Origin: Ahaetulla prasina
Lineage: Eukaryota; Chordata; Lepidosauria; Squamata; Colubridae
Assembly (NCBI RefSeq): GCF_028640845.1
Contig: NC_080546.1
Span: 33,309,520-33,373,519 of the forward strand
DNA length: 64,000 nucleotides
Direction of reading: 5' to 3'
The notes under the pieces are model-generated. The model saw nothing but the letters and a program-made list of their open reading frames with translations. It had not been told where the DNA came from and did no database searches. The position numbers were made by a program, and so were the translations under genes. Below, in pieces: positions 24,952 to 35,640 of this stretch (positions are counted from its first letter, which is position 1; each line of letters begins with the position of its first letter).

Positions 24952-25853
24952 TCACATACACACATACACAAAATTAAAGAAGTTTTTTCATAGAGTAAAA
25001 ACAACACAAATTTTGAGTTAAAGAGATGAGAGAGAAAAAAGTAATAAAAATGAAAAAAACATTAAAAAAGATGTAGATGTACATAAGAAGGAAAAAGAAA
25101 AAATACAATAAAAAATTATTTACTACTAACAGAACTAATAAATTCATTTATATTTTTGCCCCCTCTTTCTAAAGTTACATCAAAGTTTACTTCTTTCCAT
25201 AATCTTCCCTTTCTAATTTTCTAATCATGAAATCTATAAATCATCAGATCATTTTTGTTTCTTTTTTCAGCAACAGTCCAAAAAACAGAAATTTTTCTTT
25301 TTTCACAAAATTCTATAAGGACTGACGTGTCATTTCACATCATACCTTCATCATATTATTGTGGTGTATTGTTCCTGTCAGTACTAGCAATGGCTTTGAC
25401 TTCTGAGCTTTTAGCCAATGGATATCTTTTGAAATTGAAGGCCTTTTTCAGTGACATTATTATACATAAAACATGAAACATAATACAGCTGCAGTTCCAT
25501 ACTGGTGCTCTTATGCTTACTGTGATTCAGACCTGTTCTGGGAATTTAAACAGTTCAAATTACTATGGCTAGTAGCATCTAGAAACAAACAAATGTGTTC
25601 CATCTGTTCATTGTTTAACATATAGTTCTGGAGCTGGTGTTCTGGCCACTACATCCTTCTTTTTTCAATTCCTTTGGCTAGAGTAGAAATCACTTTAATT
25701 CATTCAGCTGCATCCATAGACTTGCATGACCTATTTGGAGTTCAAAACTGAACTTGTTCTGTTGCTTATAATTTTTCACCTTCTTATTTGTTTTACTTAT
25801 TAAGAAGACATATAATATATAGCCACACATCTCATCACATGAATCTGGATAGC

Positions 25854-28062
25854 TGGCAGACCAGGGGAGATAGGCGAGATCGCACGATCCGGTAGCGATT
25901 GTGGCCAGTAGTTCGGCAATCTGGTAGCAATGCTGGAGCAAAGCTCTGCCCACCCGCCTGGGGCGTCATTACTTCCTGGCTTGAACCAAGAAGTAATATG
26001 TTGTTACCTTCTGCACATGTGCAGAAGGTCTGCGTGCGCATGGGCTATGTAGCAAATTTCAAAAACCGCTACAGAAATATATGCAACCAAATAAAAACTG
26101 AATGCACAAATTACCATACCAAGCAAGAAGAAGACCTTCTGCGCACAAATTCCAATCGTGCTTTTTATAATTTTGTGAACAACAAACTTAAAGACTCGAG
26201 ATCCATCCCACCACTAAAAGGATCTAACGGCAAAGAATGTAATGATGAAACAGTTAAAGCAAACCTCTTTAACACATTCTTTGGTTCAGTCTTTGTTAAC
26301 AGTAATGGCTCATACTTGACATTCCCCAATCGTACCAACAATGAGTACAACGACCTAACACATATAGACTTCACAGAAGATAATGTTGAAAAAACTCTTC
26401 GCAAACTGAAACCATCCCTATCTATTGGACCTGATGGACTATGTGCATACTTCTTAAAAAAACTTTCCACTAATATAGTGGAACCCCTAAACATAATCTT
26501 TGAAAAAGCTTTCACGACCAGTTCCCTTCCCAAACTTTGGTCACTAGCCACAGTCATCCCTGTTTTCAAAAAAGGAGACCCCAGCCTAGTTGAAAATTAC
26601 TAACCAATCTCTTTATGCTGCGTCACCTGCAAAGTAATGGAATCTATCATCAACCAATCCATTACCCTCCACCTAGAAACAAACAACCTACTCTCTAATA
26701 AACAATTTGGTTTCAGAAAAAACCTATCATGTAACTTACAACTTCTTCACTGCAAAAACATATGGACTACAAATCTTGATCACGGCAAAGCAATAGATGC
26801 AATCTACATAGACTTCTGTAAAGCTTTTGACTCAGTAGTACATGATAAACTTCTCCTAAAACTAAAATCCTACGGCATTTCAGGACCCCTCCACAATTGG
26901 ATAACAGCTTTCCTATCAAACAGACAACAAGTGGTCAAAATTGGCAATGCCCTATCAAATCCTGTTCCTGTCAAAAGTGGAGTTCCCCAAGGCAGTGTTC
27001 TTGGACCAAAACTCTTCATATTATATATTAATGATCTCTGTGACCATATCACAAGTAATTGTGTTCTCTTTGCTGACGATGTCAAACTATTTTAACAACA
27101 CCAACAATACAACTACCCTTCAAAAAGACCTTGACTTTGTATCTGAATGGTCTAAAACTTGGCAACTCCAAATCTCAACCAGCAAATGCTCAGTCTTACA
27201 TATTGGGAAAAAGAACCTAAACACCAAGTACAAGCTTGATGGACATTACCATACAGATGACCCCCACCCTGTTAAAGACCTTGGAGTTTTCATATCAAAT
27301 GATCTAAGTTCCAAAGCCCACTGCAACTACATCGCAAAAAAGGCTCTAAAAGTTGTAAATCTAATCCTGCGTAGCGTCTTTTCCAAAAACACTACACTAC
27401 TAACCAGAGCATATAAAACATTTGCTAGACCAATTCTAGAATACAGCTCGCCTGTTTGGAACCCTCATCACATCTCTGACATCAATACAATTGAACATGT
27501 CCAGAAATATTTTATAAGAAGAGTTCTCCACTCCTCTGAATACAACAAAATACCTTATGCCACCAGACTTGAAATCCTGGGTTTAGAAAATGTAGAACTA
27601 CGCCACCTTCGACATGACCTGAGTTTAACTCATAAAATCATCTATTACAATGTCCTTCCTGTCGAAGACTACTTCAGCTTCAATTGCAACAATACATGAG
27701 CACACAACATGTTGACCACTCCAATCTTGATTGCATAAAATATGACTTCAGTAACAGAGTTGTTAATGCCTGGAATAAACTACCTGACACTGTGGTCTCT
27801 TCCCGAAATCCCAAAAGCTTCAACCGAAAACTGTCTACTATTGACCTCACCCCATTTCTAAGAGGTCTGTAAGGGGCGTGCATAAGAGCACAAACGTGCC
27901 TACCATTCCTGTCCTATTGTTTCCTTTTGTTATATCCAATTAATATAGTTATTACATACTCATACTTATATATATGCTTATATACTGTATAATTATTTCA
28001 TGCTTATGCTTATATATACTGTATGACAAAATAAATAAATAAAAATAAAATAAAATAAAAAT
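25854..28062 (+). mobile_element. CR1/L3-like LINE, 5'-truncated
   Basis: A 2.2-kb + strand element encodes most of a Jockey/CR1-type reverse transcriptase (26050-27872) and ends in an (AAATA)n tail at 28028-28062. The conserved C-terminal piece FSNRVVNAWNKLPDTVV followed by SFNRKL is the usual end of CR1-type ORF2. The first 200 bp (25854-26040) are of unclear origin. The clade within CR1/L3/L2 needs a search. Confidence 0.8.
26050..27872 (+). pseudogene. CR1/L3-like reverse transcriptase, broken
   Basis: The RT frame contains SIGPDGLCAYFLKK, VIPVFKKGDPS, IDFCKAFDSVVHDKLL, SGVPQGSVLGP and the active-site box LFADDVKLF, so the catalytic aspartates are intact. It has one in-frame stop at 26601-26603, within the usual NYRPISL motif. 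A frameshift follows the FADD box near 27090 and another lies near 27690. The copy is therefore inactive but only lightly damaged. The endonuclease domain expected upstream is absent. Confidence 0.85.
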
Positions 28063-28337
28063 GTGACATGTGCGAGTGAAACAAGCTGATTCTTGAAGTG
28101 TTGTTCCACATAGCAGGCACTACAACATAGAAGGCATATTTCCTGGGTCCCATTGATTGACACAACCAGAACATACCACTAAGCAATGCTGCAGATAGCT
28201 TGCCTCTGTGTCTACCACTCTGGATCATGAAAATGGTTGCCTCCTTTGACTAACCAAACAGTATAGCTGAGAAATAAACTTCTGTAGAAGGTAACTTAAA
28301 TGCATTGAGTTTAAAGGCCAGTGCTTCTTTAAAGGCG

Positions 28338-28690
28338 ATCCTTGACATAAGACTGATAGTTTAACTATTGTTTGAAGTTATGAGTGCCTTGAAAAGGGTG
28401 CTTTTGGCTGTGTGATATATTGTACCATTAACCACGTCTCTCGCAGTCATTTGGCCACATTTTGGCTGCTTGGCACCAGCTTGATTGTAGAGTCCTATGA
28501 TAATATGACTCTGATTTGCGATGTTTTTTTCCCATTTTTCCAGCAAAAAAGCTTGTTCATGAAAAAGTATTTGCTTAACAACTGTGTGATTTAATTAACA
28601 ACCATCATAAAAATGGCAGAAAGATCAGATCCAATCACTGGGACCTTGACTTACAATTGCGAAGACTTACAACAGAAATTCCAATCCGAA
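28338..28690 (+). mobile_element. TIR-family DNA element remnant
   Basis: Begins GATCCTTGACATAAGACTGA and ends ACCTTGACTTACAATTGCGA; internal TTGCTTAACAACTGTGTGAT and AACAACCATCATAAAAATGG are family phrases. Confidence 0.55.
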
Positions 28691-28908
28691 GTGTGGCCTT
28701 TGAACAGTTGAGTCAGTCACAAGAAATTTTACTGATATAAAGAAAAATGAACCAGAGAGATTTGCTTGAAAGTATAACAGTAGAAGTATAACAGTAGTTT
28801 GTGGGGTGTCTGGGCTCCTCTCAGTTTTGTTTTTCAACCCCTGAAATACAAATCATATCTTTAATTTGAGGGAAAATAGAAGGTAAAATGACTGCAGTCT
28901 TATATAGG

Positions 28909-29550
28909 AGTCTTGGAGTCTTAGTGGCTGATTAGTTGAATATGAGCCAGGCGTGTGCAGCAGCAGCTAAAAAAGCTAATACAATCCTAGGTTATATAAA
29001 CAGAGGCATAGAATCAAGATCATGTGAAGTATTAGTACTGTTTTATAAAACCTTAGTAAGACCAAACCTGGAATACTGCAACCAATTTTGGTCACCATAC
29101 TACAAAAAAAGATGTTGAAACTTTGAAAAAAGTTCAGAGAAGAGCAACTAAGATGATCAAAGGCCTGGAAACTAGAACATATGAAGAACGGCTTCAGGAT
29201 TTGGGTCTGGCTAGTCTAAAGAAAAGAAGAATTAGGGGTGACATGATAGCAGTATTCCAATACCTGAGGGGCTGACACAAAAAGAGGGGATCAAATTCTT
29301 CTCCAAAGAACCGGAGGGCAGGAGAAGAAACAATGGTTGGAAACTAATCAAAGAGAGAAGCAACCTGGAATTAAGGAGAAACTTCCTAACAGTGAGGACA
29401 GTTAACCAGTGGAACAGCTTGCTTCCAGAAATTGTGGGCGCTCCATCACTGGATGTTTTTAAGTAGAGTTTAGACAGTCACTTATCTGAAATAGTATAGG
29501 TTCTCCTGCTTGAGCAGAGGGCTGGACTAGACGACCTCCAAGAGCCAATA
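28909..29550 (+). mobile_element. CR1 LINE 3' end
   Basis: A 640-bp block with decayed CR1 ORF2 C-terminal code (ARKANTILGYINRGIES-like, then [19 protein letters not shown]) and the CR1 3' end GGGCTGGACTAGACGACCTC. The frame is broken after 29118. Confidence 0.8.
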
Positions 29551-31137
29551 TTATAGTACCAATTTTATCTTTAAAGCACTTGACAGTCCATATTTTCCAA
29601 TTTGGGGAATCCCTGCTAGAACAGTAAATCATTGGATTTCATTTCATTTTATTTTTTTGCAAACAAAGAGAAGAAAAGATGCTATTTAATAAAATGTATA
29701 TTTCATCCCGTAGAAAGAAATCAATAACCTATGGAATTTTAGTTTAATTCAACTTTTTCATAAAGTCAAAATTCAGCTTTGTCTTGCATATTTAAAGTGT
29801 ATAATAGAATACTTGTAGAAAGAAACTATTAATATCTAATGGAAAAACAAAGGGATTTTTTTTCATTATATGTTTCATTTTACATTTTGTTTTGAGTATA
29901 AAATAATATTTGTCTAAAAGGTTATCATTAATTATCTGCCCTGTTCCTGAGTTTTGAAAGAAAGGAAAAATTACAGGATAAGATTATAAGAGTAGTCTAT
30001 AGCAAGTTGTCATAAATATTTCAATTATATTTTATCCTTTATGTAAATTAATCTTATTCAGATTTCAGATGAGAGCATTTTAACAGCAAATAACTTAATG
30101 TAAATCATGTATTCTGAAAACAACTAGCATAGCAGAATTGCAATCAAGTCTCTGATAATGGTGCATATTATTTTCAGATAGGTTTTTAAAGTCAATACTG
30201 CAAAAACTGCTGCTTTTTTTAAAAAAAGGTATTGCAATTGTCAAGATATTAATGAGATCTAACTCCAGTATAAGTCATTTTCCTATATTTTCTAAGAAAT
30301 ATAAAACCAACTGTTTAGAATTTTCAAAACAAACTTCAGAAATATTTGTTTCTTTGACTGACTGATTTCAAAGTCTAACTTTCTCTGTGGTTTTCTCTAT
30401 TTGTCCACACTTCACTGAATAAACATAGCATATAATTATGCATTACAAATTAAAAAAAATTTAAAAAAATTAAAAAGGAGATCAGGTATTTCAGATACCA
30501 TGAACTGAATGGCTGAATATGTATGAATACCTGTTAGGAGGGCCATAGGAGCATTATGCACTATCTTACCTCTGGCCCAGCAGTAATTATTATCAGCTAC
30601 TTTATAGGACTGCCATAAACCATGCTCCTCTCATTGTGAACAATATATGAATGGATTTTGACTGGACAACATACTTTGTAAATATATTTTTTTCTTATCT
30701 GAATGATAGAAGAATGCAACAATAAAAACATATACAGTTGTTATTGCCTTTACTTGCAGTGTATTTAAGACTTTGTTTTCAATAATCAGGAGTAGAAATC
30801 TGGCAAATAATTTGTGAAGTCCTATTTTCTAATAATTGATTATCCTGTGCAATGTTTGACAATGCTAAACAAATCTCAAGGCATGTAATAGTTATTTAGT
30901 TATTTAGAGTTGTCTAAATAAACTAAATGGTCGAAAGAGATTCTTTTCTCAGAAGATAGTTGGACAGACAGTGCCTTGGCTTCTAGAACAACCAGGACCT
31001 TTTAATTTTATTCTTTCCAACTAAAGTGAACATTGGAAATCAATTATGTAGTGAGGTTGGGACCCAATCCATCCATCAATATGAATCCTACAGTATGTGG
31101 TCTTACTATGAATGAAAAAAATGTTTGTATGTTTCAG

Positions 31138-31305
31138 GAAAACTAATGCAAGTTGTGTTTGGACACTGGGATGTTGTTACCTGCCTTGGCCGCTCTGAAT
31201 CGTATATTGGAGGAAACTGCTATATTCTATCAGGGTCTCGCGATGCCACTCTGCTGCTATGGTACTGGAATGGTAAAACCAATAGCATTGGTGATAACAC
31301 AAATG
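31138..31305 (+). CDS. NBEA: NBEA exon: WD40 blade with GHWDVVTCL
   Basis: This 168-nt exon follows the acceptor TATGTTTCAG and ends AAATG|GTAAGG, in phase 1 at both ends. It encodes GKLMQVVFGHWDVVTCLGR, then SESYIGGNCYILSGSRDAT and LLLWYWNGK. It contains the classic WD40 landmarks: GH dipeptide, structural SGSRD loop and LLLWYW in place of WD. GGNCYILSG is the NBEA form; LRBA has GGDCYIVSG. The last residues (TNSIGDNTN) sit in a loop that differs from mammals as I recall it. The exon follows an intron of about 8.9 kb full of transposons. Confidence 0.96.
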
Positions 31306-31751
31306 GTAAGGAGATCTTTATTCTGATTTTTACCTATGGCAAATCCAGCATCAAATACTGTTAAAGTTGAGGAATTGGTAGACAAGGACAACATTTGGAG
31401 TCCAATATATTAGAAACATTCTCCAAGATTACAGGCACCATATTCTTATTCATTAGATGTAATTACTGCAAGTTATTCTACAGAATATTATTTCCAGAGC
31501 AATGCGTATTTTAATCCAGGGTTGCAATGCAACCTCCCACCCCCAAATGCCAACATTTGTAGAATCATAAAAACCATTGCATGCATGCAACATTTCATGG
31601 ATCTCGGCATCTGTCATTTGATGCCTGGAATAATATTCTGATATTTGGGTAAAGTCATTTGGTTCTCTTTGCATCCTTCAGATTGCAGAGCTGTTTTATG
31701 AACAGAGAAATAAAAAGTAAATTGGTTAAAATTTAATTGTAATCTCTTTAG

Positions 31752-32045
31752 GTCAAGGGTGTCAGACTCGATTTCATTGAAGGCTGCATCAGGGTTGTGT
31801 TTGACCTTGGGGGGCCGGGGTGGGCAAGGCTGGTGTGGTATGGCTAGCTTGACGTCACTTGTGTCAGGGGTGCTTGTGGAGGCCCAAGTGCTCTGCCAGC
31901 GAGAACAGGCTCCTGAGCTCCGTTTTCAGCTGCAACGGCCTCCTGCAATCTTCTGCCAGTGGAAAACGGAGCTCGGGAGCTCTGTTTTCACTGGCAGAGG
32001 CACAGCGGGCTGGTCCTTTGCTGTTTCCAGGTTGCTACCAGTTCG
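31752..32045 (+). mobile_element. hAT-like element, 5' portion
   Basis: About 290 bp very similar to 23986-24280: starts CAAGGGTGTCAGACTCGATT and includes GGCCCAAGTGCTCTGCCAGC and GGTCCTTTGCTGTTTCCAGG. The right terminus is missing. Confidence 0.7.
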
Positions 32046-32179
32046 AATGAACCGGTATTTCCAACGATCAGCTGTGCTGTGCGATTTACATTTGCTAGAA
32101 AGCAGGAAATCTTTTCTTTTTTATACATTATAGTAATAAAATAAAAAAGGTGTTGATTTGAAAATATGATTCCATATAA

Positions 32180-32815
32180 TAATAATATTGCACAAACAAT
32201 GACATGACAAAGTATCAGTATTGGACTGTCTGCAAGAAATACCATTTGCCAGCAAGCAAGAACGGGTAGGACCACAAAAAAAGACAAAGTAATAGAAAAT
32301 GAAGAAGCTAAAGTGGTCTGGGACTTTAGAATTAAAACAGACAAGCATCTGCTACACAACACCCCAGACTTGACAATTGTTGATAACAAAGACAGAAAAG
32401 TCTGGATAGTGGACATTGCGATGCCTGAAAACAGCAAAATAGAAAGAAAGAACTGTGGTGGGGGGGGGATTACAAAATATATAGTCCTGGAAATAGAAGA
32501 ACAACAACTGTGGCAAAAGAAAGTAAAGGTGGTAGCAATACTAATAGATGCCTTGGATGCAATTCCAAAACATCTGGAACATGACTTGAACGTTGACATT
32601 GACAAAGTCCTTATCAGTCAACTGCAAAATGCAGTTACATTCTCCTGCAGTGATACTTTTAATACTATTAAACAACAACATCTATCTATCCCAGATCCTT
32701 GGGAAGGATTCCATAGTGAAGGGAAATACCCAATCCAGTCTAACCATCTGGCTGATTGTATGACCAACCATAATAATTATGCATTCCACCGTTCAGCTCA
32801 GACAGATTTTTAATG
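32180..32815 (+). mobile_element. RLE-type LINE remnant (R4/Dong-like)
   Basis: The + frame 32313-32813 (166 codons) reads VWDFRIKTDKHLLHNTPD, then NKDRKVWIVDIAMPENSK, KVKVVAILIDALDAIPKH and SCSDTFNTIKQQHL. The PD...VDIAMP pattern resembles the restriction-like endonuclease domain at the end of R2/R4-type LINEs. A G-run at 32459-32468 sits inside. Upstream at about 32215-32310 a second frame gives a plausible TVCRKYHLPASKNG, so a frameshift precedes the ORF. Not a host gene as far as I can tell. Confidence 0.6.
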
Positions 32816-34709
32816 GGTATTTATCATATTTTATCCCAACTGCAACAACTCTCTTTGTTGATTACACAATATGATTGCCGAAGTCAGTTAGTTTCCTTGT
32901 ATGGAGAAATGGCTTGAACCTAGATTTCACAAATCTAGGTGAACATTTCAAGAACACCTTACATTCCTATTCAAAAAAGATGCTTTTCCTAGTTCAAATA
33001 GAGACACTTGATTTTTGTCATGTGTTCCTTTGAGGAGCCCATTGCAATTAGCTTCCAGAATAACAAGCACAGAAAGTAATTACCTGCATTTTCCTTTTCA
33101 ACAAATCCTTATATATTTTTGTAACCTGTTTGATAGGCAATATTCTGTAATATTCAGGAGTAAACAATAATGTTTTATAAGAAAAAGTTTGAGTTCTTAT
33201 ACTAAACAACATTGAAATTTATTCTTCTAAATCCAGGTTTGAAGGCATTTACAACAAAACAAATGATAGGGCTGATAGATTCTTTAAAAGTAAAATAATT
33301 TATACTGCTAGACAAGAAAATTATGTTTCACTTTGTCAGGAAATCAAATTACTCTGATCATTTGATAATGTTGAAGTATTAATTAGTCTGCATGTATGTT
33401 TAGAAAGGTATTTAGAGTACCAGTCATATTCTCTTTATGAGCTCTTGAACATGCAAACTAGTTGTTTTATTAATCATGATGAATTTTATTTTAAAAAATA
33501 TTTCATTGAAAATTATTAGTTTTACCATTGGTTCACAGCAGCCTTTAACCAGCATCCAGACCTGTTTTTAAAGGCATTTTTGCTAACCATAACCAAGCAT
33601 CTTAGAGTGACATCTGCTGGCATATATTTGAACCTCTGAAATGCAATCCTTGGCATAGTAATCCTGTGTGAAAATTTTGTTTTATAATATTGAAACTAAA
33701 TATTTCCCACTGCACTTCAGAAACATCCATTTTTCCAGTTTTGTTTTAACAGTTGTATGTCATTTTGTTAATACGTTCACTTGGGAAACACTTACTTCCA
33801 GAAGGTCACTTGGATTCATTAAGCATAATTAGAAAAAATGAAATTCACTTCAGAGCCAGCTTTATTTTAGATACTTTTCATCATACAACAATTAAAATGG
33901 AATAATCTAATTGCCTTTGGATTACTCAGATGAGTAGCTCTATATCATGCAGGCTATGGAGTTTCTGTTCTGTCAGTTTAAAATTTCTGATTACAGGATG
34001 TATTTATAGTTTTTGTGCCACATTATACTTTTCTATCATGAATAGTTTTCAGTTTTCTTTATAAGTAGTTACAGAAACATTCAATGTCATGTATACAATA
34101 TGCATAATGATATGCTTGGTTGCTGCTGACTCTTTCACCTGAAGTAGTTTCCAAATAGTAAATAATTCCCAGATAATTAATTTTGAATAGGAAAAAAATC
34201 AATGACATCAAATCTTTTATTTTTCTATTATTATTTCTACTTCGGGAAACTATTTTCAGGAAAATAATAATAATCAGTAATCTGTACTATTTATTTGGGC
34301 CTTGAATATATACTATATGCAAAATTGGAGAAATTTCTTTGAAATCAGTGTCAGTTACATTCACTAAAGCTACCTTAAATCTCTTTGATTTTAGTAAACC
34401 TGCTATAAAGTTCTTTCATCACAAGTCATCCTAATTTTCTATGGTACTTGAATTTATCAAGAGATAAGAAATTCAGAGTTAAATTGAGCAGCAAAGAACT
34501 CTGACTCTATTCCTCCTTTGTGTTACACTTTATCTTCACTTCTTTAATGTGTAAAGTATTTCCAGTGTATTTCTGCCACAATCTTGCACTGCCAAAAAAT
34601 GTGCCTACAAAGGATTTGGTGGAGCTAATCTTGTACTTCAGATAGATCTACAAAAATTTTATAAAGTAGATTAAGACTACCAAATCACTGTGTGCTATGA
34701 AGGCTTTAG

Positions 34710-35022
34710 ATGTAGGAGTCCCCTACGGATTTTACTCTGCTAGTCGTTGCCGACTATTCTGTGCAGTGTTTATCTCCCCCTCTAGGACATTCATTTCTGC
34801 GGCTATGTGGCCAGTGTGTGATGTCACGGAGCGCTATTACCTTCCCACCAAAGTGGTACTTATTTACCTATTCACATTTGCATGCTTTTGAACTGCTAGG
34901 TTGGCAGGAGCTGGGGCAAGGATGGGAGCTCACTCCATTGCGTGGTGTTCTGGTCTCGAACCTGGGCTGACAGCTTTCCAGCCAAAAAGCCCAGTGTCTT
35001 AACAGCTGAGCCACCCCACTGC
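34710..35022 (-). mobile_element. tRNA-derived SINE, reverse orientation
   Basis: On the - strand it begins GCAGTGGGGTGGCTCAGCTG with an A-box-like start and has B box GGTTCGAGACC (34962-34952). The distal part resembles the Sauria-like copy at 15551-15908. Confidence 0.65.
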
Positions 35023-35228
35023 CTTTAGATGTATAGCATAATACATTTTCCTGATATTTTTTACATAACACATAACATAATAGAATTATTGTCATAATAG
35101 GGTTGTTCAATCATCTGGAATGTTTATACTATATATGGCTTATTTTCCATGCATATTTATCGTTGTTATTTTGTAAAATCAGTATGAATAAAATGAATAA
35201 CCGCATAAGAGCCAAATTTCTATAGTAT

Positions 35229-35640
35229 TACCGTATTTTTCGGAGTATAAGACGCACCTTAATTTTTGGGGAGGAAAATAAGAAAAAAGCTGATTGGCAG
35301 GTAGATTGGCCTCCCGGAATCCCCCCAATCAGCTGCTTCCAGAGGTGAATTTTAGCAACAGGTTCTTTGGTTGTGAGCTCTGTGCCTTGCTTTTTTGGCT
35401 TTTTTTTCTGCCTCTGAAACTCTGTTTCAGAAAAAACTGTTTTCTGCCTCTGAAAGCCTCCAAAACAGAACTTCAGAAAAAAAGCCTCTGAAGCTCTGTT
35501 TGGGAGCTTCTTTTCTGAAGCTCCGTTTGGGAGCTTCTTTTCTGAAGCTCTGTTTGGGGCTTTTTTTCTAAGCTCCATTTCTGATGCTTTTTTCAGCCTC
35601 TGAAACTTCTGTTTGAGAAGCTTTTTTGCCTTTCATGTTT
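35229..35640. mobile_element. TIR element with internal tandem repeats
   Basis: Left end TACCGTATTTTTCGGAGTA matches the element at 14888-15463. The right end was not found. 35395-35620 is a run of imperfect repeats of about 27 bp built on CTCTGTTTGGGAGCTTCTTT. Confidence 0.55.

Larger units (their letters stand above)
22243..31137 (+). other. NBEA intron: contents
   Basis: Intron of 8.9 kb dominated by repeats: TIR element 22343-22752, hAT element 23986-24359, CT/CA microsatellite 24911-24950, CR1-like LINE 25854-28062, TIR element 28338-28690 and a CR1 3' end 28909-29550. 22760-23980 and 29560-31130 show no recognised feature. Confidence 0.8.
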
